64,000 nt of DNA from MPNP01 sp965215545. GTDB lineage: Bacteria > Pseudomonadota > Alphaproteobacteria > Rhodobacterales > Rhodobacteraceae. Where the stretch lies: positions 2,294,001 to 2,358,000 of the forward strand of contig OZ244066.1 in assembly GCA_965215545.1 (NCBI GenBank). Direction: 5' to 3'. Below, piece after piece: positions 8,070-15,700 of this stretch. Each line of letters opens with the position of its first letter. Position 1 is the stretch's first letter. Position numbers and translations under genes: made by a program. The notes under the pieces are model-generated. The model was not told where the DNA came from and searched no databases. It saw only the letters and a program-made list of their open reading frames with translations.

Positions 8070-8100
8070 ATCCCTAGCAGGGGGGGGGGGAGGTGGTCAA
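8070..8100 (-). promoter_or_regulatory. Candidate promoter with 11-C tract in the spacer
   Basis: TTGACC (8095-8100) and TAGGGA (8071-8076) flank an 18-base spacer with eleven C (8080-8090). It is the counterpart of the site at 5158-5189, where the spacer is 19 with ten C, so tract and spacer length differ between the two loci while the flanks are otherwise the same. Confidence 0.4.
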
Positions 8101-8142
8101 GTCAAGGGCGGACGGGGCGTGGGGTCGGCGCAGGTCATGGAC

Positions 8143-8248
8143 GCCTCTCGGCTGGCCGGCGTGACCGATTGCACAGGCGATTGGTGCTGCGGGGCCTGAC
8201 AAAGCCGTCACAAAGCGCAAACATTGTAAGGACTTGCATGAAAAATTG
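8143..8248 (+). repeat. Repeat R, copy 4, cut in the palindrome's left arm
   Basis: The repeat runs normally to catgaaaaattg and then stops at 8248, where IS66-like sequence begins. The right half of the palindrome is missing, so insertion occurred within or next to it. Confidence 0.75.
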
Positions 8249-8776
8249 GTAACTGTTCAGGTTTTATCTTGGCGGCTTCCCGTCCGGTCAGGCGGTTCAG
8301 CCAGCTTGGTCCGGCTGCCGCGTGACGAGCTGCGCGACCAGCTTGTCCGGCGGGGCGCGGAGCGTCTCCAGCCCGGCTTGCGGTCGCTGGCCCGGCGGCG
8401 GGACCGCTGGCGTTGGCGCAGGGCCGCAACGGTCGGCTTGGCCAGCCCATCACTCGACGAAGGCTTGCCGCTGTTGTAACTGTCAAGCCCAAGGCGGCGC
8501 TCCAACTCCGCGATGCGTGCGCCCTAGACAGCGATCGTGGTGCGAAACTCGGCAATCATGGAATCACGGTCCGCGAGGGCCGCCGTCAGGTCGGAGACCC
8601 GGCGGGCCCATGACTCAAGATCGTCAATCATTCCTGACACGAGATGCCGACCCTGTCTGCTACCTGTCACCGCGGCTTCTGCCGTCTTGGGGGCCAAACT
8701 TATGGGGAAGCAACACACAGTGTCAAATGAGACCCGACGGACAGGGAGCGTCAACCCAAAAAGAACCTGAATGGTA
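8249..8776 (-). mobile_element. IS66-family element relic
   Basis: The left edge gtaactgttcaggtt (8249-8263) has a partial inverted match aacctgaa at 8764-8771, suggesting eroded terminal inverted repeats. Inside is a fragment of the large IS66 transposase (next entry). At about 530 bp it is far shorter than an intact element. Confidence 0.6.
8257..8631 (-). pseudogene. IS66-type transposase, N-terminal fragment
   Basis: Read from ATG 8631: MIDDLESWARRVSDLTAALA, then an in-frame TAG at 8524-8526, then GARIAELERRLGLDSYNSGK and PSSSDGLAKP. This is the leading coiled coil and the conserved ERRLGLNSxNSSKPPSSDG block of IS66 TnpC proteins. The RKPGGQPGH-type segment that follows is frameshifted (DRKPGWRRSAP), and the remaining ~350 residues are absent. 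Not functional. Confidence 0.7.
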
Positions 8777-8912
8777 GTGTATCGGTTTGAAAGTACCCCT
8801 GTGCCCACAGTCTTGACACGAGGCACCGCCTCACGTTGACATTCGTGAGCGTCCGTCCATTGTCAGGGTCGATGCCGCCGCTGTCACATCCGTTGCATTC
8901 TCCCCGATCACG

Positions 8913-9461
8913 TCAGTCGTTGTCCCGGATGTCGAACACCACATGCTGGCGCGGATTGACCTTCAGGGCGACGATGAATCGATTTTTGGGATCGTCCCTG
9001 ACCGCATTGTCATTCGTTGCCGCCACAAGGTAAGCTTGGTTTGGGAAGCCCGCGGCTAGGATAGCGCACACAGAGTCTGTGGTGAGTGTGGTCGTGTCAA
9101 TAGTCCCTCCTGTAATCTTGGTGTTAAGGGATTTGCAAGAGGACCCTTCGCAGGGGGTTGTGTCCCAGATATTCATGCAGAAAGACACTGCATTCAGCAA
9201 ACCCGGTTCTATACCATTGCAACCGGGCGCCCTATGGACTTGGATTCCATTGAAGCCTGTGATCGGCACACCTTCGGGCAAGATGCCATCACCGCTAAAT
9301 ATGTACTTCTCCAGGGTGAACAGGCGCCTGTCATTGCATTGTTCTGCTGTCGGCAGGTCTTGCGCCTGCGCTGCGCCTGCAAGCAGCACAAAGCACATCA
9401 TCGCGGGTGCCGCGAGGGCAGTCGTCAGGCGATCAAGGGGGGGCAGTGTCAAGCGGGTCAT
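8913..9461 (-). CDS. Secreted protein, family B (paralogue 1)
   Basis: 182 aa. The N-terminus MTRLTLPPLDRLTTALAAPA is the same leader as in the family A genes, with a 7-C tract that keeps the frame; cleavage is probably after GAAQA. The mature part differs from family A: VHRAPGCNGIEPG, FCMNIWDTTPCEGSSC and a C-terminal FIVALKVNPRQHVVFDIRDN. The WDxxPC block and the C-terminal strand pair match the gene at 55426-55957. At least six cysteines suggest disulfides. It probably belongs to the same array, beyond the IS66 relic. Function unknown. Confidence 0.7.
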   Translation of the reverse strand: MTRLTLPPLDRLTTALAAPAMMCFVLLAGAAQAQDLPTAEQCNDRRLFTLEKYIFSGDGILPEGVPITGFNGIQVHRAPGCNGIEPGLLNAVSFCMNIWDTTPCEGSSCKSLNTKITGGTIDTTTLTTDSVCAILAAGFPNQAYLVAATNDNAVRDDPKNRFIVALKVNPRQHVVFDIRDND

Positions 9462-9797
9462 GGGGACTCTCCGTGTGTTGGGTCTGCCAGGGACCTACCC
9501 GGCAGATCGATCGATGGGGGGAGGATACAGCCGATCGGGCTGGCTGGCAAGGTGGGCCGAAACCGGTCCATTCTGACCCGCAAGACGGCCCCGATATTGG
9601 TTATGAGAATGGGAGTTCTCGTAAGTGTTTTTGGGCGGGGCATTCGTCGGGCTGCTTTGGGCAGGGGGATTGGGGCCCGGGACGGTGGGGTTGCGGGGGC
9701 GTGTCGGATGCGCTTGGGGAGGGCACTCTTGTCCCTGTCATTGGCAATTGATAACGGCAGCGCCCTGCCAATCCGTTCATGATGACAAGGCCGATCC
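9462..9797. other. No gene supported
   Basis: Between the secreted-protein gene and the broken AbiJ-like gene. Open frames here carry no recognisable protein pattern. A six-G run (about 9515) lies upstream of the minus-strand gene, too short to call a phase tract. Confidence 0.4.
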
Positions 9798-10648
9798 ATG
9801 CGTTATTCCAAACGGTGCGGCTACTCACCCCCGAGGCCCTTTCTGCAGCCAAACCAAGTGACCCCGGCTCTCCGCAATCGGATCTGGGATGCAGTGCATG
9901 AGACCTATTGTGGTCATATCGGCGGTTTGGCACATGGGAACTCTTACCCATTCGACGATCTGTCGAAATACCTGCGTCACTCCCACTTCAAGATTCCCAT
10001 TGATGAACGCGGTTTGCGCCCGGAATACGAGCTGGAGGCGATCCGCGATCGTTTTTTGCTTTCATGGCCCCAACCCTCCACGATTTCCTGGAGGCCATGG
10101 CGGATCCGGTCGTGGCGGGATTCTATCAAGACCAACCCGGTTTTAGGGCCAATGCGTTCACCGAGTGGTGCAATGAGATCTTCGAGGAGGAGAAAGCCGC
10201 CGTCCGCTTTGTGGAAAACCGGATCACCGAGATCACCAATGACGAGGAGCGGGCGGCCATCAGCGATGCCGCCCGGACCGACGAAGCGGGATCTCACATC
10301 GTCCAGGCCATCACACTGTACCGGGACAGGACGGCTCCCGATTACCGCAATTCGGTCAAGGAAAGCATCTCGGCGGTGGAGGCCACCTATCGTCGGCTGA
10401 CAGGGAAAGAGCACAAGGACATCGGGAGCGCCATCGCGGCCATGGAAAGGCAGGGCATCGTGCTGGACCCCTCTCTCAAGGCGGGGTTTGCCAGGATCTA
10501 TGGCTGGACCAGCGGATCCGATGGCATCCGGCATGCCTTGATGGACGGTGCCCATCAACCCACGGAAGCCGAGGCCCGGGTCATGCTGGTGATGTGCTCG
10601 GCCTGTGTGAACTATCTGCTGTCCCTGCGGGGATCAGGGTCGGGGTGA
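9798..10648 (+). pseudogene. AbiJ-NTD4/HEPN-like abortive-infection protein, frameshifted at a T tract
   Basis: ATG 9798 opens MRYSKRCGYSPPRPFLQPNQ, then LRNRIWDAVHETYC, the pattern of AbiJ N-terminal domain proteins. After IRDRF the frame is lost in TTTTTT (10052-10057). The next frame continues HDFLEAMADP, DYRNSVKESISAVEATYRRL and a HEPN-like end YGWTSGSDGIRHALMD..EARVMLVMCSACVNYLL. One extra T would fuse them into a 283-residue protein. HEPN proteins of this type are RNases in phage defence or stress response; the R-x4-H-like catalytic pair may be GIRHAL-adjacent, but I cannot place it firmly. Broken, phase-variable or miscalled: not decidable here. Confidence 0.6.
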
Positions 10649-10714
10649 CGGGTTTCTTTCCAGAGGCCCATGGATCCCCTGAACTGTGCTGGTCCGGGAA
10701 AACCCTATGCCCTG

Positions 10715-11197
10715 TTACGGTCGTGGAGTCGTATAATTGAACGCAATTGACAGAATTCTGTGGCCCTTTAATATTTCAGCCTGTGCTTTTCTCACCCGCC
10801 CGACAAGTCGTGCCATCTCCAGCTGCAATTGTCTGGCTGTGTCAGGATTGGGCGACCTGTTCTTGGCCATGAAATCCCCACCCGTGAGTTGAGCAAAGAA
10901 TGGGTCGGGCAACGAAACCCATTTGTCCTTCCTGGATTGATCTCCGCGTTGTCCCAGAACGCGAACGCCTCGGAGATCAGCATTTGTTGGCCGATGATCT
11001 TGACCTCGAGTACAGAAAGCGAGTTCGCCGCGAGCCAGTACTCTGCTCCGAGATCTCCCGTTGCATGAATGCTGTCACACAGTCGGTCAAATCGTCGCAG
11101 AGTCTCCTGGACCCGGTTTGCTGCGACCAGCAAAACAGGTCCACCGACGATCGTGATGAGAAGGGGTGATGGCCCACCCCCACGCGGCCAGACTCAT
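10715..11197 (-). pseudogene. Degraded gene downstream of the STAS-like gene
   Basis: An ATG at 11197 overlaps the upstream stop (ATGA), but the frame MSLAAWGWAITP must shift to continue LLITIVGGPVLLVAANRVQE (a hydrophobic anchor) and RRFDRLCDSIHATGDLGAEY, then shift again to reach SLPDPFFAQLTGGDFMAKNR and ARQLQLEMARLVGRVRKAQA. The coupling and protein-like composition suggest a former third gene of the ATPase/STAS operon, now with two frameshifts. Family not recognised. Confidence 0.4.
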
Positions 11198-11532
11198 CCC
11201 GGCTCGGCTTCATCAATATACCGCTGGCACATCGCCTTGTAGACCTTGTAGACATCGTCATCGGCCCGGACATCCAAATGTCGATCAATCTCGGATTTCT
11301 CGAAGTTGTCTTCCCGGATCAATCCCCCGAAGGCCTCATCCAGGAATGACGCCGGATAGCCGGCGGTGCCATCAAGGACTACGGACAGTGTCGACTGGTT
11401 CGCAATGGCTTCCCTGAGCTTTGGCGCCAAGTGATTCTTGCGAAAGGTCTCGCCGCTGTTCGGGCCATGATCACTTTCGGTCCGACCCGCCGGGGTCGTG
11501 GAGAAGTCATTGGCAATGCTGACGGTTGTCAT
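11194..11532 (-). CDS. STAS-like (DUF4325) domain protein
   Basis: 112 aa, starting MTTVSIANDFSTTPAGRTES. The core TFRKNHLAPKLREAIANQST followed by VVLDGTAGYPASFLDEAFGG matches the DUF4325 pattern (FRxxxLxPxL .. SFLDEAFGGL). These proteins are commonly coupled to GHKL-type ATP-binding proteins, resembling anti-sigma factor/antagonist pairs. Its start overlaps the stop of an ATPase tail (ATGA), so this gene has lost a functional partner. Confidence 0.7.
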   Translation of the reverse strand: MTTVSIANDFSTTPAGRTESDHGPNSGETFRKNHLAPKLREAIANQSTLSVVLDGTAGYPASFLDEAFGGLIREDNFEKSEIDRHLDVRADDDVYKVYKAMCQRYIDEAEPG

Positions 11533-11807
11533 AACTCGGTACCCAGATTCAGCTCCCAGTGGATCAACGTTCCCCCGATATCTTCCCGCAAGGAACCGGT
11601 CTGAACCGACTCTTTCATGTCTTGCTTCGAATATACATATTTTCCGCGCCGTGACAAGACACGCAAGCGACCGGCGGGGGCATTGCTGATCACGCCCTTG
11701 ATCTGGTCCAGTCCCTTCCCATGGTATGACTTTCCTGTAGCCGTGCGATCAGTTTCAATGGCAACCTTGATCATGGCTGCGTCATTCTGTCCCCACTGCC
11801 ACTCTGA
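11529..11807 (-). pseudogene. GHKL-type ATPase, C-terminal fragment
   Basis: Only the last ~92 residues remain: WGQNDAAMIKVAIETDRTAT, then YHGKGLDQIKGVISNAPAGR, RVLSRRGKYVYS and IGGTLIHWELNL. The GxGL..IK and GGTLIHW patterns are the late ATP-lid and final strand of GHKL (HSP90-like) ATPase domains. Upstream the homology stops at the compound palindrome at 11817-11869, which probably marks the deletion or insertion junction. Confidence 0.6.
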
Positions 11808-11816
11808 AGTGCAACG

Positions 11817-11869
11817 ACCGAGCGTCAACCGGAGGGCGGGCGAAGCCCGAGCGAGGGTTGACGCTCGGT
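11817..11869. repeat. Compound palindrome at the truncation point of the ATPase gene
   Basis: Perfect 14-bp arms (accgagcgtcaacc at 11817-11830 and its inverse at 11856-11869) enclose an inner hairpin cgggc-gaa-gcccg. It could form a cruciform or be an insertion terminus. It ends exactly where recognisable coding sequence ends. Confidence 0.7.
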
Positions 11870-12774
11870 GACGCCGTCTCCTGCCCATCCGTGCCGCGTG
11901 TCGGCCCCCGGCAAGGCCCCCGCGGCCCGGGGCAGGAGAGGGGTGCTGTGGGGGTGCTGGATGGCCGGCGCGGGACGCGACGGCCCCTGGGCCACAGCGA
12001 AGGCCGCGGTCGGTGTCTGGTCGCCCAGCCCCGCGCGGGCATCCTGGACGTCCGCTGCGCATCCTCCGGTGGTCGGAACCGATGGCCCTTGCCACCGATG
12101 CCAGGACCGGCATCCACAAACCGGCACCCGCTGCGGTCGCTGACCGCAGTGCCCTGGCCCGGGGCTGGACAAGCGGGAGCCGAGGACCGTGCCGGTCCGC
12201 ACGGGGCGAACCGGCATCGCTTCTCCGATTGCGCCTCAGAGTGGCGCGGGGGCCTGTTCTGGATCGCGGATACGGGGTTGAAAGGTCAGTGGCCGCCTGG
12301 TTCCACAGAGCACATCCTTGGCCGCTTCCACAGGCCGGGTCCGAGGAACGGTCCGGTTCGACAGTCCCGACTGCAGCTTCCCGCATGAGAAAAGGGGGTA
12401 TGGGGCGCACCCATCTCTCCAGACGGGATGATGGGACTGGCAACTCCCGAGCTGCTGGCCGGGACGCATGCCGGCAGTGGCACGACCGGTGGCAGCCCCG
12501 AAGTGGTCTGTATCGGCGGGTATGCCGGGAGCGCAGGGGACCTTTGAAGGAGCGCAGGCCTGGTGCCGGATCCCTGTCAGGGCCGGGCCAGCACCCTTGC
12601 GGAGCCGTCGGACTGGCTGGCGGCATTGAGGGCGACCCGGGTGCCGGTCGTCGGCGAGTGCAGGCCGACCACCCGGGATGAGCGGCTGTGTCTGCGGCCA
12701 TGTCAAATGTGTTCAGGTCGGGTCCTGTCGGGACAGGTGGGGCTGTGTGTTCCATGGTCCTGACGGTTTTCGAT
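11870..12774. other. GC-rich stretch without a supported gene
   Basis: Long open frames exist on both strands but read as low-complexity proline/arginine/glycine mixtures with no family pattern. Nothing recognisable; possibly a decayed insertion joined at the palindrome at 11817-11869. Confidence 0.4.
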
Positions 12775-12803
12775 GGAGAGGTCGCGCACGGCATGACCTC
12801 TCC
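12775..12803 (-). terminator. Hairpin downstream of the aldo/keto reductase operon
   Basis: A 9-bp perfect stem (ggagaggtc/gacctctcc) with an 11-base loop, 44 bp past the stop of the minus-strand operon. There is no clear T run, so termination is inferred from position. Confidence 0.4.
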
Positions 12804-12846
12804 GCATGCTGGCTGATTGGGCAGCCGAGCCGGGCCCATGGTCGCT

Positions 12847-13836
12847 TCAGGGTGGCGGTGGGGATTTCAGTCCTCGTGACTGCATGTCCTGCCAGAATGC
12901 CTCGGGTGGCGGCTGGTTGCGCATGGCCTGCAGCCACTGCAAACACTCATGCAGCTCGGTACGGCTTCCACAACCGAGCAGGATGGTGCTGACAGCCGGA
13001 TGCCGACCGGGAAAGGCAAGGGCGGCACTGGCCAGCGCCAGACCAAAGCGCCGGCAGAGTCGGTCGAGCGCTGTGACTTCATCGCGGATGGTCCGGGGTG
13101 CCGCGCTGTAGTTCCACCGGGCATCCGGAGTCGCGCCGGAGACCAGGATGCCGGAATTGAAGACGCCCCCGATGACGACCTGCACATGATGGTCCAGACA
13201 CCGGGGGAGCAGATGGGTCTCTGCGGTCCGGTCGAGCAGGGTGTACCGGCCCGCCAGCAACAGGATGTCCAGCGGGATATTGCCGATCAGGCGCTCACAG
13301 ATTTCGATTTCATTGACACCGATCCCGACAGCGTCCACCTCGCCGGAAGCCCGCAGGTCGCGCAGGGCCCGTTCGCCGCTGTCCAGCAGTTGCCTTGTGC
13401 CGACCTCCGCATTGCTGCCATGCGTATATCGGCCGATATCGTGAACGAGCAGGATATCGATCCTGTTCAGACCGAGACGCTGGTAGCTGTCCTCCACCGA
13501 TCGCATGATCCCATCGTAGCTGTAGTCGTATGACTGATCGAAGGGCAGGGGGTCGACAAATGAATTCAGCGTGGCTGGCGGATTGGAGGAACGGGTCAGG
13601 ATCCGTCCGACCTTTGTCGACAGGGTGTAGGTTGCCGGATCCCTGCCGCGCAGGAAATCGCCCAGAACCCGTTCGGCCCGCCCCTGACCATAGTGTGGTG
13701 CCGTATCGAAATAGCGAATGCCCGCTTCCCACGCATCCTCCAGCATCAGCAGGGCCTCATCAGTGGTTACGGCCGAGAAGAGACCGCCGAGGGGCGCCGT
13801 CCCGCAACCGATCGCTGGCAGGGATATCCCGGTCAT
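12847..13836 (-). CDS. Aldo/keto reductase, probable L-fucose (aldose) dehydrogenase
   Basis: 329 aa. The family pattern is clear: GCGTAPLGGLF near the N-terminus, GIRYFDTAPHYGQGRAERVLG (catalytic Asp and Tyr), LSTKVGR (Lys) and DILLVHDI (His region), then GIGVNE. It resembles D-threo-aldose/L-fucose 1-dehydrogenases, which oxidise the sugar at C1 to the lactone with NAD(P). The surrounding lactonase, L-fuconate dehydratase, SDR and FAH-type hydrolase make L-fucose or a related 6-deoxyhexose the likely substrate. The start overlaps the stop of the ABC ATPase gene (ATGA), so the three minus-strand genes form one operon. Confidence 0.85.
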   Translation of the reverse strand: MTGISLPAIGCGTAPLGGLFSAVTTDEALLMLEDAWEAGIRYFDTAPHYGQGRAERVLGDFLRGRDPATYTLSTKVGRILTRSSNPPATLNSFVDPLPFDQSYDYSYDGIMRSVEDSYQRLGLNRIDILLVHDIGRYTHGSNAEVGTRQLLDSGERALRDLRASGEVDAVGIGVNEIEICERLIGNIPLDILLLAGRYTLLDRTAETHLLPRCLDHHVQVVIGGVFNSGILVSGATPDARWNYSAAPRTIRDEVTALDRLCRRFGLALASAALAFPGRHPAVSTILLGCGSRTELHECLQWLQAMRNQPPPEAFWQDMQSRGLKSPPPP

Positions 13837-14903
13837 CCCGCAACCAATCTCTGACCGCTCGACCGATCGAACACGTGGATCTTGTCGGGCGGGACACCGA
13901 GATGGATGGAGTCGCCGAACTGGGCGCTGTGCCGGTCCCGGACAGCGGCCAAAAATGGCAGATTGCCCATCCGGCAGGAGATGAGTGATTCCGCTCCGGT
14001 CGGTTCAACGAGGTTGACGGTCGCCCGGATGGCACCGCAGCCCGCCTTGCTGTCAATCCGCACGTCTTCAGGACGAACACCAATGTCGACCTCGGTTCCG
14101 GGCCTGAGGTCCACATCGCCTGCAATGGACTGCCCATCGCCAAAGACCAGGAGACCGCTCTCGCGGACGGTTGCCGGCAAGATGTTCATGGATGGGGAGC
14201 CGATGAATGTGGCCACAAAGCGATTGGCCGGTTCATCATAGAGGTCCAGTGGTGTCCCGATCTGCGAGACGCGGCCCCCATCCAGAACAATGATGCGGTC
14301 GGCCATCGTCATCGCTTCGATCTGATCATGCGTGACGTAGACGACAGTCGTGTTGAGTTGCCGGTGCAATTCCTTGATCTCGCTCCTCATCTTCACGCGC
14401 AGTTTGGCATCAAGGTTGGACAGGGGTTCATCAAACAGGAAGACGGCGGGATCGCGCACGATGGCACGACCCATGGCAACGCGTTGCCGCTGCCCACCCG
14501 ACAGCTGGCGCGGATAGCGCTCAAGCAGGTGCGCAAGGCCGAGAATCTCGGCTGCATGTTCGATTTTCAAACGGCTCTCGGTCTTGTCCGCCTTGGCCAG
14601 ACGCAGCGAAAACCCCATGTTTTCCGCGACCGTCATATGCGGATAGAGAGCATAATTCTGGAACACCATTGCAATGTCCCGGTCCTTGGGGCGCAGATCG
14701 TTCACAACCTGCCCACCGATGGCGATTTCGCCGGCCGTGATGTCCTCAAGACCGGCCAGCATCCGCAAGAGGGTTGATTTGCCGCATCCGGACGGTCCGA
14801 CAAGAACGGCGAATTCACCGGATCGGATTTCGACATCGATGCCATGAATGACCGGGACGGCACCGTATGACTTCCTGAGGCGACGCAGCTCGATTGGTTT
14901 CAA
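13833..14903 (-). CDS. Sugar ABC transporter ATP-binding protein (UgpC/MalK type)
   Basis: 356 aa. A TTG start at 14903 is chosen: it follows AAGGGAA and lets the protein begin L/M-KPIELRRLRKSYGAVPVIH; no ATG fits. Walker A GPSGCGKST, Q-loop VFQNYALYPHMTV, signature LSGGQRQRVAMGRA, Walker B VFLFDEPLSNLD and H-loop VTHDQ are intact. A C-terminal TOBE-like regulatory domain (~110 aa) follows. It should energise the import system at 16866-19948, which lacks its own ATPase gene. It lies between the GntR regulator (2 bp gap) and the aldo/keto reductase. Confidence 0.9.
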   Translation of the reverse strand: MKPIELRRLRKSYGAVPVIHGIDVEIRSGEFAVLVGPSGCGKSTLLRMLAGLEDITAGEIAIGGQVVNDLRPKDRDIAMVFQNYALYPHMTVAENMGFSLRLAKADKTESRLKIEHAAEILGLAHLLERYPRQLSGGQRQRVAMGRAIVRDPAVFLFDEPLSNLDAKLRVKMRSEIKELHRQLNTTVVYVTHDQIEAMTMADRIIVLDGGRVSQIGTPLDLYDEPANRFVATFIGSPSMNILPATVRESGLLVFGDGQSIAGDVDLRPGTEVDIGVRPEDVRIDSKAGCGAIRATVNLVEPTGAESLISCRMGNLPFLAAVRDRHSAQFGDSIHLGVPPDKIHVFDRSSGQRLVAG

Positions 14904-14905
14904 TG

Positions 14906-15613
14906 TCAGTTCCCTTCGATGGCCCGGCGCATGGCAATATCCAGATGCACCGCAAGTCGTTCCGAAGCCTGTCCTGCATCCCCGGCAACACACGCCTCCA
15001 GAATCCCGATATGCTCCGTCAGGGCCCCCGCCACCCGTGTTGCATTGAGTTTGATGTTCGAGCGGATCAAGCGAAGACGGACCGCATTGATCTGGTAGGT
15101 ATCCTGCACCAACGCATTGTTCAGGGACAGGACGATCTCATCGTGCAAGCGCCAATCGACCTCAAGGGCGCGATCCAGTGTGTGTTGCGATGTGTCTTCT
15201 GTTGCTGCCCGCAGCACGCTTCGTGTGGCCTCAAGCAGTTCCGATGCCTTGTGTGGTGCGTCGGTGACAAAGGGCTGGATCGCCGCAATTTCCATCATCT
15301 TGCGGAACTGAAAAGCCTCACGGATGAAGCGAATTGTCACCTCTGTGACCTGTATACCCCTCTGGGGATGCACCTTGAGCAGTGCGTCATGTGCCAATTT
15401 CTGGATGGCCTCGCGCGCACTCCCAAGTGACACACCGGCAAGTTTGGCCAATTCACTCTGGGTCACAAATTGCCCCGGTTTGAGTTCACCGGAATAAAGT
15501 CGATTCCGGAAATCTTCATACACTGACGCACGTCCCACACCCTGACCCCGCTCACTGTTGCTGCTGCGCCAAACATACACCAGACCCCATCCCAAGCGAC
15601 ACCCTGAATCCAT
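14906..15613 (-). CDS. GntR-family (FadR-type) transcriptional regulator
   Basis: The winged-helix N-terminus reads VYEDFRNRLYSGELKPGQFV, then SELAKLAGVSLGSAREAIQK; the C-terminal all-helical FCD-type ligand domain includes EVDWRLHDEIVLSL and LTEHIGILEACVAG, with histidines typical of metal-assisted acid binding. The start is uncertain: ATG 15613 is used because the frame further upstream runs through the operator-like inverted repeat; a GTG at 15538 is also possible. It is divergent from the catabolic/transport genes and first in an operon with the ATPase and aldo/keto reductase, so it probably controls both directions in response to a sugar acid. Confidence 0.85.
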   Translation of the reverse strand: MDSGCRLGWGLVYVWRSSNSERGQGVGRASVYEDFRNRLYSGELKPGQFVTQSELAKLAGVSLGSAREAIQKLAHDALLKVHPQRGIQVTEVTIRFIREAFQFRKMMEIAAIQPFVTDAPHKASELLEATRSVLRAATEDTSQHTLDRALEVDWRLHDEIVLSLNNALVQDTYQINAVRLRLIRSNIKLNATRVAGALTEHIGILEACVAGDAGQASERLAVHLDIAMRRAIEGN

Positions 15614-15653
15614 AATTGATAAAATACTTGTAATCAACTTATTAATCAATTAT
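15612..15653. promoter_or_regulatory. Operator-like inverted repeat in the divergent promoter region
   Basis: Arms ataattgat (15612-15620) and atcaattat (15645-15653) in an AT-rich island between the GntR gene and the enolase-superfamily gene. The island contrasts with the GC-rich surroundings. It is a probable binding site for the adjacent regulator. Confidence 0.5.
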
Positions 15654-15700
15654 CATTCAATTGTGATGGGTGGCTTTGGCTGTCGGGTTCATGTGTGAAG

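Noticed and set aside
11870..12774. Long open frames on both strands as genes
   Set aside because: Composition is proline/arginine/glycine-rich in several overlapping frames, without ribosome binding sites or family motifs; expected from high GC content.
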